A stretch of DNA of 64,000 nt from Olivibacter sp036959255 (GCF_036959255.1 NZ_JAWMTI010000004.1:372001-436000), one strand, 5' to 3'; shown: positions 16,055 to 26,103, counted from the first letter of the stretch. Numbers and translations are program-made. The notes: generated by a model not told the origin, from the letters alone.

Positions 16055-18754
16055 TTGTCAAATTTGAAGTCTGTTAGCATCTTTTTTAAAGTTATTTTAT
16101 TCCTCGCAGGCACAGCGATGCCATTATGGGCATTCGGACAGCAATTTATTGTGCAAGATAGTTTAGGTAGACCGATAAATTTAACGCAAGACTCCCTTCG
16201 CCAAGATAGTATAATAAGAGATTCCACTCGACAAGACACCGCAAAAAAGGGAAATGATGCCGGGGGTCTCACATCCATTGTTTTAAGCAACGCTGAAGAT
16301 TCTACTCGAACAGACCGTAAAAACAACCAGCTTCATTTGTACGGAAATGCAAAAATAAAGTATGAGGATATGGAGCTTACGGCAGACTATATCCGCATTG
16401 ATAACACGACCCGTACGATGTTTGCCAGTGGAATGGTTGATCATAATGGGAAATATAAAGGAAGACCCATTTTCAAAACCGCCACAGATCCCCCTGTAAC
16501 GGTCGATTCCCTGATCTTTAATTTTGATAGTAAAAAAGGTAAAACTTATGGGGTTTTTACCGAAATGGATGGGGCCTCCATTCAAGCGAAGGAAATAAAG
16601 AAAAATGAGTATAATGAACAGTTCATTCGACATGGATTCTATAGTACCTGTAATCTGCCTTTTCCGCATACGCATTTCGGTATTCAGATGAGCCGTGTAA
16701 TTCTTACCGAAAACCAGGTGGTATCAAAAAGTGCCTATATGGTGGTAGAGCAAGTACCCTTACGTTTTATTATGATCCCTTTCGGATTTTTTCCAAAAAC
16801 GAATAAAAGGCAATCGGGTATTCTTTTTCCGACCTTTGGGGAAGATTTTAGTAGGGGCTTTTTTATGCGAGATGGGGGTTACTATATCGGGATAAATGAT
16901 TATTGGGATGCAGAGTTACGTGGAAATTTGTATTCAAAAGGATCATGGGAAGCGAATGCACGTGTACGTTATAAGAAAAACTATAAATACGATGGGGGTT
17001 TTTCCCTGCGCTATGCCTATACCAAAAACGGAGAAGAGAATACGCCCGGTTTCTCGCGGGCAAAAGATTTTAATATCACTTGGAATCATTCACAACGACA
17101 GGAAGCAAATCCAGGTACAACCTTCAGTGCTAGTGTAAATGCCGGAACAGGTAGTTATTTCTCGAATACGGCAGCGGGTGGATCCTACGATTATAATCAA
17201 CTTACGCGAAACAATATGTCTTCCAGTATTGCGTATGGAAAAACATTTGCGGACGGAAAAGTGAATTTTACCTCTTCCTTAAGTCACCGTCAAGATATTA
17301 GTACGGGGGCGGTAAACTTGGAACTGCCTACTTTCAATCTAAACGTAGCTACTTTTAACCCTTTTGATTCAAAAAACAGGGTGGGGGAACAGAAATGGTA
17401 TCAACGTATCACCATGGGATATAGCGTGCAGGGAAAGAACTCGATCAACGCCGGTGATAGCGTCCTGTTTACAAAAGAGACCTTGAAAAAAATGCAAAAT
17501 GGGATACAACATAATATCCCTATCAGTATGTCACTGAATGTTGCCAAGTATTTTCAATTTAATACCAGCGTTAACTATACAGAACGTTGGTATTTTCAGT
17601 CCATTAGGAAGTTTTATGATAATACACCGGCCGGTTATGAAGAGGTCATCGATACGGTACAGGGCTTTAATAGAGCTTATGATTATAGTTTTTCAAGTGG
17701 ATTTTCGACAAAGATATATGGCCAGAAAAATTTCAAGGGAAAGCTAGCGGCCATTCGCCACGTAATTACCCCTTCAGTCAATTTCAACTATCGACCGGAC
17801 TTTTCGGAGTCGAAGTACGGTTTTTACCGCGAACAACTGTATGCGGACGGTACACCGGCGCTGGATAATCAGGGAAGGATTCAGAAATATTCTATTTTTC
17901 AGAATGCGATCTATGGAACACCGGGTTCCGGACGATCGATGGGTATTGGATTTTCTATTGATAATAACCTGGAAGCTAAAGTACGAAGCGAAGACGACAC
18001 AACGGGAACTGGATTTAAGAAGGTTCCAATTTTGCAAGGTCTGACGTTTAGTGGGAACTATAATTTTGTGGCCGATTCATTTAATTTGTCGAATATTAGC
18101 TTTTCAGGGCGAACAGCTCTCTTTGACCAGAAACTCGGACTAAATTTTAATGGTAGTTTCGATCCCTATCGGTATGAGACGTACACGACACCGGGAAGCT
18201 CTGCTGTGAGTTATAGAAGGATAAATGAATATGCCATCAAGGGTGGTCAGTTAGCAAGGCTTACGCAATTTGGTTTGTCGATGGATTTCAGTTTTAATCC
18301 CGCAGCTGCTAAAAGTAGAAATAATAACTTGAATGAAATGGATAAGAACAAAGCCAATATGACACCCGAGCAGCAACAGGAGTTGGCTCGAATCAGTTCT
18401 GATCCAAATGCTTTTGTTGATTTTAATATCCCCTGGAATATTGCCGCTTCTTTTAGCTTTCAATATAGTAAACCTTTTGCCGAGTCACGCATAACCAGCA
18501 CCATCAATTTACACGGTGATTTTTCTGTCACCCCTAAATGGAAGATTCAATACAATACCGGTTATGATTTTCAAATGAAGAAGATCGCATTAACCCAGTT
18601 TAATATCTATCGAGATCTTCATTGCTGGGATATGTCTTTTGGTTGGGTGCCCTTCGGTACTTATCGAAGTTATACCTTTAACATTCGCGTGAAGGCGTCG
18701 ATCTTACAGGATTTAAAATTGACGAAGCGTAATGATTACTATAATAGCTTTTAG
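16055..18754 (+). CDS. lptD: LPS-assembly protein LptD (OstA), Bacteroidota type
   Basis: An 899-residue outer-membrane barrel that inserts LPS in the outer leaflet. A signal peptide (FFKVILFLAGTAMPLWAFGQ) is followed by an OstA/LptA-like beta-jellyroll (LHLYGNAKIKYEDMELTADY, TMFASGMVDHNGKYKG) and a long barrel ending RNDYYNSF with the final aromatic residue expected for BAM recognition. The length fits Bacteroidota LptD. The start is TTG at 16055 (a second TTG lies at 16064); no upstream ATG fits. A consensus promoter precedes it. Cysteines are few, so the disulfide logic of E. coli LptD probably does not apply. Confidence 0.9.
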   Translation: MSNLKSVSIFFKVILFLAGTAMPLWAFGQQFIVQDSLGRPINLTQDSLRQDSIIRDSTRQDTAKKGNDAGGLTSIVLSNAEDSTRTDRKNNQLHLYGNAKIKYEDMELTADYIRIDNTTRTMFASGMVDHNGKYKGRPIFKTATDPPVTVDSLIFNFDSKKGKTYGVFTEMDGASIQAKEIKKNEYNEQFIRHGFYSTCNLPFPHTHFGIQMSRVILTENQVVSKSAYMVVEQVPLRFIMIPFGFFPKTNKRQSGILFPTFGEDFSRGFFMRDGGYYIGINDYWDAELRGNLYSKGSWEANARVRYKKNYKYDGGFSLRYAYTKNGEENTPGFSRAKDFNITWNHSQRQEANPGTTFSASVNAGTGSYFSNTAAGGSYDYNQLTRNNMSSSIAYGKTFADGKVNFTSSLSHRQDISTGAVNLELPTFNLNVATFNPFDSKNRVGEQKWYQRITMGYSVQGKNSINAGDSVLFTKETLKKMQNGIQHNIPISMSLNVAKYFQFNTSVNYTERWYFQSIRKFYDNTPAGYEEVIDTVQGFNRAYDYSFSSGFSTKIYGQKNFKGKLAAIRHVITPSVNFNYRPDFSESKYGFYREQLYADGTPALDNQGRIQKYSIFQNAIYGTPGSGRSMGIGFSIDNNLEAKVRSEDDTTGTGFKKVPILQGLTFSGNYNFVADSFNLSNISFSGRTALFDQKLGLNFNGSFDPYRYETYTTPGSSAVSYRRINEYAIKGGQLARLTQFGLSMDFSFNPAAAKSRNNNLNEMDKNKANMTPEQQQELARISSDPNAFVDFNIPWNIAASFSFQYSKPFAESRITSTINLHGDFSVTPKWKIQYNTGYDFQMKKIALTQFNIYRDLHCWDMSFGWVPFGTYRSYTFNIRVKASILQDLKLTKRNDYYNSF

Positions 18755-18891
18755 ATGTTAGCTTTTTATTAATAGTGAATAGTTAAATAGGGAGTAGTTA
18801 GTAGGGTGTCGATATTGGTTAATAGGGAGCAGAAAGTTGTCGGGGCCCTTTTTAATTTTGACTTTTTAATTTTTAATTTTCGACTTAGGTC
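18755..18891. repeat. low-complexity A/T-rich region before cinA
   Basis: Degenerate repeats such as AGTTAAATAGGGAGTAG and TTTTTAATTTTGAC fill the lptD-cinA gap. Composition and order (short G-rich near-repeats, a GGGGCCC run, then T/A-rich near-repeats right before the gene) resemble 10361-10631 ahead of purC. No coding potential is visible. Confidence 0.35.
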
Positions 18892-20133
18892 ATGAAAGCA
18901 GAAATTATAACCATTGGGGATGAAATACTAATTGGCCAAATTGTTGATACCAATTCGGCGTGGATTGCCCAACAATTAAATCGCATTGGAATTGAACTGG
19001 TGCAAATCACTTCGATCGCCGATCAAGCAGATGCCATTAAACAGGCCCTCAGTTCGGCTGCTTCGCGGGCCGATATTATTCTGTGTACGGGAGGCTTGGG
19101 ACCAACAAAAGACGATATTACTAAGCAGACGTTGGCAGCGTACTTTCAAACATCCTTAGTTCGTAACGAGGATGTTTTGAAACATGTCGAATCTATTTTC
19201 CGAAAGTTTAATAGACCGATGCTCGAGGTCAATAACAAACAAGCGGATGTGCTGGCGAATGCGCAGATTTTACATAATGAGACGGGCACGGCACCGGGCA
19301 TGTGGATTGAAGAGAAGGGTAAAATTTACGTGGTGATGCCGGGGGTTCCGACTGAAATGAAGTATCTCTTGCAAAACGAGGTGCTGCCGAAATTGCAAGG
19401 ATTACCTAACCAATATGCTATTTCCCACCGTTCTATATTAACTGCGGGAATCGGTGAGTCTTTCCTCGCGGAGAAACTACATTCATTTGAAGAGGATTTA
19501 CCGCTCCATATCCGTTTGGCTTATTTACCTAAATTCGGACAAGTACGACTACGGCTGACAGGTAGTAATTTAGCAGCACAAACGCTTGAGCAGGAAATGG
19601 ATGTTTATCGAGATCGTCTGATGCAGCTTGTAAATCCTTATTTCGTTGGCGAAGGGGATCGTTCGTTGGAGCAAGAAATATTGAATGTTTTAGCAAAACG
19701 TCAGTTAACCTTATCAACGGCAGAAAGTTGTACGGGGGGCTATTTAAGCCATCAGATTACGAGTTTATCCGGGAGTAGTGCCGTATTCAAAGGGGGCGTT
19801 GTGTCTTATAGCAACGAATTGAAAGAAAATGTATTAGGTGTCCGGGAAGAAAGTCTGATTGCGCATGGTGCAGTCAGCGAGCAAGTGGCCTTGGAAATGG
19901 CCTTAGGTGCTCAAAAGAATTTCAAAACCGATTATAGTATGGCTGTTACGGGTATTGCCGGACCGGAGGGTGGTACAGCCGATAAACCGGTTGGCACCGT
20001 TTGGATTGCCGTTGCCGGTAAAAAAGGAGCGAAGGCAAAATTGTTTAACTTCGGCAAAGTACGACTGCCTAATATAGAACGTTCGGCGGCGAATGCATTA
20101 GTCATGCTTTTTTACCTGCTAAAGGAAGAGTAG
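18892..20133 (+). CDS. cinA: CinA-like competence/damage-inducible protein, NMN deamidase domain
   Basis: 413 residues in two domains. The N-terminal MoCF/COG1058 domain (IITIGDEILIGQIVDTNSAW, TGGLGPTKDDITKQT, MPGVPTEMKYLL) is an ADP-ribose pyrophosphatase-like fold. The C-terminal CinA domain (STAESCTGGYLSHQIT, VTGIAGPEGGTADKPVGTV) is the nicotinamide mononucleotide deamidase PncC type. The role is pyridine-nucleotide salvage; the competence link is historical, but dprA is also in this window. Full length, no damage. Transcribed alone or with upstream readthrough. Confidence 0.94.
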   Translation: MKAEIITIGDEILIGQIVDTNSAWIAQQLNRIGIELVQITSIADQADAIKQALSSAASRADIILCTGGLGPTKDDITKQTLAAYFQTSLVRNEDVLKHVESIFRKFNRPMLEVNNKQADVLANAQILHNETGTAPGMWIEEKGKIYVVMPGVPTEMKYLLQNEVLPKLQGLPNQYAISHRSILTAGIGESFLAEKLHSFEEDLPLHIRLAYLPKFGQVRLRLTGSNLAAQTLEQEMDVYRDRLMQLVNPYFVGEGDRSLEQEILNVLAKRQLTLSTAESCTGGYLSHQITSLSGSSAVFKGGVVSYSNELKENVLGVREESLIAHGAVSEQVALEMALGAQKNFKTDYSMAVTGIAGPEGGTADKPVGTVWIAVAGKKGAKAKLFNFGKVRLPNIERSAANALVMLFYLLKEE

Positions 20134-20284
20134 TTTGCTCCTTATAACCTGAAACCTTAAAGCCTGCCAATGCAAATAACAAGGAATGAATAATTGAATT
20201 AAGCAAATTTTATTCTGTATGGTTTTATTTTTTTAGATATTGTTGTAACTTACGGCGCTTAATGCAAATTAATTAGATATCATT

Positions 20285-21601
20285 ATGGCTAGATATAATT
20301 TACTTCTTCCGGCAATGGGTGAAAGTGTGTCTGAAGCAACGATCATAAATTGGATGAAGCAACCTGGAGACATGGTAAATATCGATGATACCATTGTTGA
20401 GATTGCGACAGATAAAGTAGATTCCGAAGTACCCTCGCCGGTAGCAGGGAAATTAATTGAGCAGCGTTTTCGGCCGGATCAAGTGGTTCAGGTTGGGGAT
20501 GTCCTGGCGATTTTGGAAATAGAAGGAGATGAAGATGTGTTGGCGGTGGACGAGCAGCTCGTAAGTGGGACCTCTGAAGAAGAAATTTCATCTATTGATC
20601 CTGAGATTCCGGGAATACAGCAATTGGCCGTAGATACACCGATAGAGGGAGATGCTTCAATAGGAGATGCCGCTCGCTTTTATTCACCCCTGGTCCGTAA
20701 TATTGCACAAGAGGAAGGTATATCACCTGCAGAGCTTGAAGGCATTCAGGGAACTGGTTTGGATGGTCGCGTTACTAAGCAAGATTTGTTAGATTATCTC
20801 GCTAAAAGAGGTGGTCAAAACGAACAGGTAAAGCAGGACAATCCTAATCAATCAGTTGAAGATACAGTATCGACAACCGTGAGTGTTTCCGGCAAGGATG
20901 AGATCATTGAAATGGATCGGATGAGGCGCCTGATCGCCGAACACATGGTTCATAGTGTGCAAACAGCTCCCCATGTATGTTCATTTGTGGAGGCTGATGT
21001 CACAAATTTGGTGAATTGGAGAAATAAAGTCAAAGATAGTTTTCAAAAGCGGGAAAATGAAAAACTGACTTTTACCCCCCTTTTTATTGAGGCGGTGGTA
21101 AAAGCAATCAAAGATTTTCCAATGATTAATATTTCGGTAAAGGGTACTCAAATTATTAAGAAGCATGATATTAACATTGGTATGGCCGCGGCTTTACCAA
21201 ATGGTAATCTCATTGTACCGGTTATTAAGCATGCAAAAGATTTAAGTTTGGTAGGAATCACCAAGTCGGTCAATGACTTGGCATCTCGTGCCAGGAGTAA
21301 TAAATTAAAACCGGACGATACACAAGGAGGGACCTTTACTCTCACGAATATAGGTTCTTTTGGAAACGTGATGGGAACCCCCATTATCAATCAACCGCAG
21401 GTGGCAATTTTAGCAGTGGGAACGATTACAAAAAAACCAGCGGTTATTGAAACGGAATTTGGCGATGTAATTGGCATTCGACACATGATGTTTCTATCCT
21501 TGTCTTATGACCACCGTGTAGTAGACGGTGCGTTGGGTGGCATGTTTGTTCGGCGAATAGCGGACTATTTGGAAAAATGGGATATGAATAGAACGGTTTG
21601 A
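20285..21601 (+). CDS. dihydrolipoamide acyltransferase (E2) of a 2-oxoacid dehydrogenase complex
   Basis: 438 residues. A lipoyl domain (residues 2-78) carries the lipoylated Lys in EIATDKVDSEVP, followed by an acidic linker, the E3/E1-binding domain (FYSPLVRNIAQEEGISPAELEGI...GRVTKQDLLDYL, ~131-175) and the catalytic CATase domain with the SYDHRVVDGALGG active-site His/Asp motif. It transfers an acyl group from lipoamide to CoA. E1 and E3 genes are not adjacent. Single-lipoyl E2 proteins of this layout in Bacteroidota are usually the branched-chain or pyruvate type; the sequence alone does not settle the substrate, so no symbol is given. Confidence 0.92.
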   Translation: MARYNLLLPAMGESVSEATIINWMKQPGDMVNIDDTIVEIATDKVDSEVPSPVAGKLIEQRFRPDQVVQVGDVLAILEIEGDEDVLAVDEQLVSGTSEEEISSIDPEIPGIQQLAVDTPIEGDASIGDAARFYSPLVRNIAQEEGISPAELEGIQGTGLDGRVTKQDLLDYLAKRGGQNEQVKQDNPNQSVEDTVSTTVSVSGKDEIIEMDRMRRLIAEHMVHSVQTAPHVCSFVEADVTNLVNWRNKVKDSFQKRENEKLTFTPLFIEAVVKAIKDFPMINISVKGTQIIKKHDINIGMAAALPNGNLIVPVIKHAKDLSLVGITKSVNDLASRARSNKLKPDDTQGGTFTLTNIGSFGNVMGTPIINQPQVAILAVGTITKKPAVIETEFGDVIGIRHMMFLSLSYDHRVVDGALGGMFVRRIADYLEKWDMNRTV

Positions 21602-21792
21602 TTCTTCGTTTGTTAATCGTTGTTGCTTGTTCGTTCTGGCCGGAACAACTGGTAACCATAAGGGGTAATCAATAACGAATAACCAGTGACGATCAACTAA
21701 ATAAGGCATTAGATTTTTCTAATATTTTATTCATTCCAGCAAAATTTTAATAGCTTTGATAATTGATTGGTGCAAACAGACGTAAATTTTAT

Positions 21793-21800
21793 TATGTTTG
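21793..21800 (+). promoter_or_regulatory. -7 element upstream of tatA
   Basis: TATGTTTG is an exact TAnnTTTG match, ending 20 nt before the ATG at 21820; a second box TAGCTTTG lies at 21751-21758. Both fall after an upstream TTG (21763) or next to it and support the ATG at 21820 as the start. Confidence 0.5.
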
Positions 21801-21819
21801 TTTTGTTGAAATAGAAACT

Positions 21820-22272
21820 ATGATGTTAAGTTCAATTTTATTATTTCTCAATATAGGTGGGTCTGAAATGATGCTGATTCTATTGGTCGCGTTATTTCTA
21901 TTTGGCGGTAGGAAACTTCCCGAATTGGCTCGAGGTTTAGGTCGGGGGATTCGAGAGTTTAAAGATGCATCCGAATCCATCAAAAAAGACATTAATGACC
22001 AGATTAATAATTTCGGAAAAGACCTGGATGTTTCCGATACGGATAATCAGCAAGAGACTTCCCGGACAAAAGCACCAACTGAGCAGGTAGATGATTACAG
22101 CGATGGCGGACATCGACAACCGGAGTATTATGGTAGTCAAGCCAATTATTATGGTGGTGCCACCACCGATCAGAATCCATCCGGAAATTATAGTCCCATC
22201 GCTTCTCCTTCTGAAGACACTTCAGCAAAACCAGAAGAGGACGAAAATAAAAATAAAGATCAACAAGCATAG
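21820..22272 (+). CDS. tatA: twin-arginine translocase subunit TatA/TatB
   Basis: 150 residues. An N-terminal membrane helix (SEMMLILLVALFLFGGRKLPELARGLGRG) carries the hallmark FGGRKLPE hinge and an amphipathic helix (REFKDASESIKKDI) follows. The remaining ~90 residues are a hydrophilic tail rich in Asn, Gln, Ser, Asp and Tyr (YYGSQANYYGG). TatA forms the pore for folded proteins; two Tat-like signal peptides occur in this window (39493 and 41748). The tail is longer than in E. coli TatA but common in Bacteroidota. A TatB role cannot be excluded. I start at the ATG at 21820, behind the promoter box. Confidence 0.92.
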   Translation: MMLSSILLFLNIGGSEMMLILLVALFLFGGRKLPELARGLGRGIREFKDASESIKKDINDQINNFGKDLDVSDTDNQQETSRTKAPTEQVDDYSDGGHRQPEYYGSQANYYGGATTDQNPSGNYSPIASPSEDTSAKPEEDENKNKDQQA

Positions 22273-22300
22273 GAGCCCTCATTCAGGGCTCTTCCTTTAT
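22273..22300 (+). terminator. terminator after tatA
   Basis: GAGCCCT (22273-22279), a 5-nt loop and AGGGCTC (22285-22291) followed by TTCCTTT. A 7-bp GC-rich stem directly behind the tatA stop. Confidence 0.6.
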
Positions 22301-22401
22301 CCTCCTTTCTTTCCACGTTACTTGCTTCTTAACGTAAAATACCTCAATTTCGCAGCAATAAAAAAACGCCTAATAATGGCAAGGTAAAAAATATTGATAT
22401 T

Positions 22402-24642
22402 ATGCGCACACACGAACAGCGTATTGCCGCAGATCTGTCCTTAAATGATCGACAGGTGCGGACTACCATTCAACTTTTAGATGAAGGAGCTACTGTTCCG
22501 TTTATTTCACGTTACCGAAAAGAATTAACAGGTAGTTTGGACGAAGTACAGGTAGCAGCCATAAGAGATCGTATCGGGCAGCTACGTGATCTTGATAAAC
22601 GACGAGAAGCAATTATCAAATCACTGACGGAGTTAGGTAAATTAAACCCGGAGCTGCAAAGCAAGCTAGAAGAAGCCGAGACGATGGCGGTGCTGGAAGA
22701 TATTTATTTACCCTATAAACCAAAAAGAAAAACAAGGGCATCAGCTGCTAGAGAAAAAGGCCTCGAACCGCTAGCTGGTTGGTTGTTCCAGCAAGAACAA
22801 GGCGATTTGGAAGATTTTGCACATACTTTTGTCAACGAAGAGAAGGGTGTAAATAACTTAGAAGAAGCTTTAGCTGGTGCGCGTGATATATTGGCCGAGA
22901 CGATTGCTGAACATGCGGAAACGAGAGCCCAGATGCGTGATTTTTTCATGGAGAATGGTTCTTTTGCATCCAGTGTAGTACCTGGTAAGGAAGAAGAGGC
23001 TATTAAATATAAAGATTATTATGATTGGGCAGAATCGCTGAAAACGGCACCTTCGCATCGTATACTAGCGATGCGCCGAGGAGAAAAGGAGCAAATGCTC
23101 TATTTGGATGTAAAGGTACCGGATGATGAGGCAATGACGCTTATCGATAATCGTTTCGTTAAGAATGCGACACCCGCTGCTTTGCAAGTCCGCTTGGCAA
23201 TTCAGGATAGCTTTAAACGTTTATTAAAACCGTCTATGGAAACGGAGGTCCGTTTAATTACACGAAAACGAGCCGATGAGGAAGCGATCCGCGTATTCGC
23301 AGAAAACGCTCGTCAATTATTACTCGCGGCTCCAATGGGAAGTAAACGTACCTTGGCCGTTGATCCCGGTTTTCGGACAGGTTGTAAGGTCGTCTGCTTA
23401 GATGAACAGGGGAAATTACTGACCAATACCACGGTTTATCCGCATAATGGCCTTGCAAAGGAAGCGGAGGCGGCTCAGCAGATCCAATCACTTGTAAAGC
23501 AGTATCAAATTGAAGCCATTGCGATCGGTAATGGTACCGCTGGCCGAGAGACAGAAGATTTTATTCGAAAATTGCAAATACCGGGAGTGGTCATTGTTAT
23601 GGTCAATGAAAGTGGAGCATCTATTTACTCTGCTTCAGAGGTAGCGCGAGAGGAATTCCCTGATTACGATATTACGGTTAGAGGGGCCGTCTCCATTGGT
23701 CGTAGACTCATGGATCCCTTGGCAGAGTTGGTAAAGATCGATCCCAAATCAATCGGTGTTGGACAATACCAACATGACGTGGATCAAAGTAAATTGCAGG
23801 AGTCGCTCGCCGATACCGTTATAAGTTGTGTAAATGCAGTTGGCGTGGAACTGAACACCGCATCCAAACAAATCTTAGCTTATGTCTCCGGGTTAGGCCC
23901 GGCTTTGGCCCAAAGTATTGTTGAATACCGAAATCAGCATGGTGCCTTTAAAAGAAGGGCGGACCTAAAGAAGGTACCCCGATTAGGTGAAAAAGCCTTT
24001 GAACAGGCAGCTGGATTTTTACGTATCAGAGGTGCAGAAAATCCTTTGGACGCAAGTGCTGTTCACCCGGAGCGTTATGCATTAGTGGAAGAGATGGCCA
24101 AGGATTTGGGACATGAGGTAAATAGTTTATTAAAGGACGACAAGCTACGGAAAAGTATTTCGCTCGCGAAATATGTATCGGACGAAGTCGGATTGCCAAC
24201 CTTAAATGATATTCTAGCGGAGCTCTCCAAACCTGGTTTAGACCCGCGGGAGAAGTTCGAAGCCTTTTCTTTCACTGAGGGAGTTCATACCGTAAACGAT
24301 CTAAAGGTAGGGATGAAGTTACCCGGAATCGTTACCAACATCACTAACTTTGGCGCTTTTGTTGACATTGGTGTGCACCAGGATGGCTTGGTACACTTAA
24401 GTCAAATGGCTAATCGCTTTATCAAAGATCCGAATGAGGTGGTAAAAGTACATCAGCAGGTGGAAGTGACTGTTGTAGAGGTGGATACGAACAGGGGGCG
24501 GATTTCGTTAAGCATGAAAACGGAAGAAAGAGCTCCACAAGCTAAGAGACACGATCGAAAGGATACTCGAGCTGGAAAACGCCAATCGCCGGAAACGGAC
24601 ATGGCGGCTAAATTGGCTGCCTTGAAAAGTAGATTTTCTTAA
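22402..24642 (+). CDS. tex: RNA-binding transcription accessory protein Tex
   Basis: 746 residues, full length. Order: N-terminal Tex helices (IAADLSLNDRQVRTTIQLLDEG, VPFISRYRKELTGSLDEVQ), YqgF-like RNase H fold (LAVDPGFRTGCKVVCLD), helix-hairpin-helix repeats (YVSGLGPALAQSIVEYRN, VPRLGEKAFEQAAGFLRI) and a C-terminal S1 domain (GMKLPGIVTNITNFGAFVDIGVHQDGLVHLSQM). It binds nucleic acid and influences transcription, like eukaryotic Spt6. A basic tail (QAKRHDRKDTRAGKR) ends the protein. Nothing abnormal. Confidence 0.96.
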   Translation: MRTHEQRIAADLSLNDRQVRTTIQLLDEGATVPFISRYRKELTGSLDEVQVAAIRDRIGQLRDLDKRREAIIKSLTELGKLNPELQSKLEEAETMAVLEDIYLPYKPKRKTRASAAREKGLEPLAGWLFQQEQGDLEDFAHTFVNEEKGVNNLEEALAGARDILAETIAEHAETRAQMRDFFMENGSFASSVVPGKEEEAIKYKDYYDWAESLKTAPSHRILAMRRGEKEQMLYLDVKVPDDEAMTLIDNRFVKNATPAALQVRLAIQDSFKRLLKPSMETEVRLITRKRADEEAIRVFAENARQLLLAAPMGSKRTLAVDPGFRTGCKVVCLDEQGKLLTNTTVYPHNGLAKEAEAAQQIQSLVKQYQIEAIAIGNGTAGRETEDFIRKLQIPGVVIVMVNESGASIYSASEVAREEFPDYDITVRGAVSIGRRLMDPLAELVKIDPKSIGVGQYQHDVDQSKLQESLADTVISCVNAVGVELNTASKQILAYVSGLGPALAQSIVEYRNQHGAFKRRADLKKVPRLGEKAFEQAAGFLRIRGAENPLDASAVHPERYALVEEMAKDLGHEVNSLLKDDKLRKSISLAKYVSDEVGLPTLNDILAELSKPGLDPREKFEAFSFTEGVHTVNDLKVGMKLPGIVTNITNFGAFVDIGVHQDGLVHLSQMANRFIKDPNEVVKVHQQVEVTVVEVDTNRGRISLSMKTEERAPQAKRHDRKDTRAGKRQSPETDMAAKLAALKSRFS

Positions 24643-24667
24643 TGGATATGATGCAATAAGCCCTCTT

Positions 24668-24711
24668 GGTGGAGGTATATGCCATGCAAGTATATTGTAT
24701 ATATCTCCACC
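24668..24711. other. long hairpin between tex and symporter genes
   Basis: GGTGGAGGTATAT (24668-24680) pairs with ATATATCTCCACC (24699-24711): 13 bp with one G-T wobble and an 18-nt loop. There is no T-run on either side, so it is not a classical terminator; it could protect the tex mRNA 3' end. Confidence 0.5.
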
Positions 24712-24787
24712 TATACACGGTGAATCCCGAACATAAAAATAAACAATCGCGCGGAAAAGTAAATTTACGGAAGTTTAAAAAAACCAT

Positions 24788-24795
24788 TACTTTCG
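24788..24795 (+). promoter_or_regulatory. probable -7 element, symporter gene
   Basis: TACTTTCG differs from TAnnTTTG at one base and ends only 6 nt before the ATG at 24802, so the mRNA would be leaderless or nearly so. Confidence 0.35.
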
Positions 24796-24801
24796 TGTTA
24801 A

Positions 24802-26022
24802 ATGAATATACAAAGTGGTGGTTTTTTTAAAAACTATAGCAGTATCCTGCTGTTACTGCTGGGGATCATATTGGGAAGCCTTGTCGGTCTCTTTGCCCCG
24901 AGCTTTGTCGTTCACCTAAAGCCAATCGGTGATATTTTTCTTAACCTACTTTTTACCGCCGTTATTCCACTCATTTTTTTTGCGATTGCTTCGGCAGTCG
25001 CGAGTATTGATCAAAGTCAGAAACTCGGGCGTATTTTATCAACCATGATGCTTGTCTTTTTAATGACGATTGTCATCGCCGCTATTTTTACTATTTTTTG
25101 TGTCTGGCTATTTCCACTAAGTGATCAAGTAATTGATGCAAGCCAAACCGATATGGCTGTCAACAAGGGAGATCAACAAAGCTGGAGAGAACGTGCCGTT
25201 TCTTTTGTAACGGTTAGTGAGTTCAACCAATTGCTGTCACGCGAGCATATGCTTGCTTTTATTATCTTTTCTTTTCTGGTGGGCATCTCTGCCTTGCGAT
25301 CCGGAGAGGCCGGTGAATCCTTCCGCCGATTCTTGTCCTCCGGGAATGAAGTAATGAAGAACCTACTGGTATATGTGATGAAATTGGCACCGGTAGGTTT
25401 AGGAGCCTATTTTGCATTCCAGGTAGGCACAGTTGGGCCGCAATTGTTCGGTATTTATGCAAAGCCCATGGCAGTTTACTATGGTGGTGGACTGGTTTAT
25501 TTTTTCGTGTTTTTTAGCCTTTATGCGTTTATGGGCGATGGGCGTAGAGGCGTTCGCCTTTTCTGGCGAAATAATATCCTGCCATCACTCACGGCAATCA
25601 GTACCTGCAGTAGTATTGCGGTTATTCCACCCAATCTTGAAGCGGCTAAACGGATTGGCATACAGGAATCCGTCGCAAATGTGGTGATACCTTTGGGCGC
25701 ATCATTGCATAAAAATGGTTCTTCCATGTCTTCTATTATCAAAATTGCAGTTGCTTTTGCACTCATCGGTAAGCCTTTTATGGAACCTGGAACTTTATTG
25801 TTAGCAGTTGGCCTGACAATATTGGTTAGTATTGTTGCCGGTGGTATTCCAAATGGTGGCTATATTGGAGAGATGCTGATGATTTCTGCTTATGGTCTTC
25901 CAATAGAAGCCGTGCCTGCTGTCATGATTATTGGTACTTTAGTTGATCCGATGGCAACCCTGCTCAACGCTACGGGTGATACGGTAGCGGCGATGATCGT
26001 TAATCGATGGGTAAAACGCTAA
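24802..26022 (+). CDS. dicarboxylate/amino acid:cation symporter (DAACS family)
   Basis: 406 residues with about eight membrane helices, two re-entrant loops and the SLC1/GltP architecture. Seen: GLFAPSFVVHLKPIGDIFLNLLFTAVIPLIFFAI (TM2-3 family block), the serine-rich loop (STCSSIAVIPPNLEAAKRIGI), the PLGASLHKNGSS loop in place of the canonical NMDGT motif, and LVDPMATLLNATGD in place of DRxRTxxNVxGD. These two substrate- and Na+-binding motifs therefore differ from glutamate transporters, and the substrate is uncertain. It acts in the inner membrane. It is a single gene with flanking hairpin and promoter. Confidence 0.87.
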   Translation: MNIQSGGFFKNYSSILLLLLGIILGSLVGLFAPSFVVHLKPIGDIFLNLLFTAVIPLIFFAIASAVASIDQSQKLGRILSTMMLVFLMTIVIAAIFTIFCVWLFPLSDQVIDASQTDMAVNKGDQQSWRERAVSFVTVSEFNQLLSREHMLAFIIFSFLVGISALRSGEAGESFRRFLSSGNEVMKNLLVYVMKLAPVGLGAYFAFQVGTVGPQLFGIYAKPMAVYYGGGLVYFFVFFSLYAFMGDGRRGVRLFWRNNILPSLTAISTCSSIAVIPPNLEAAKRIGIQESVANVVIPLGASLHKNGSSMSSIIKIAVAFALIGKPFMEPGTLLLAVGLTILVSIVAGGIPNGGYIGEMLMISAYGLPIEAVPAVMIIGTLVDPMATLLNATGDTVAAMIVNRWVKR

Positions 26023-26103
26023 CGCTAACTACCTGTTTTTGTCCGATGGAATTTAGTTTTTTTGTGCATACAACGTTCATTTTGTTCATTTTCAGCTTTT
26101 CCG

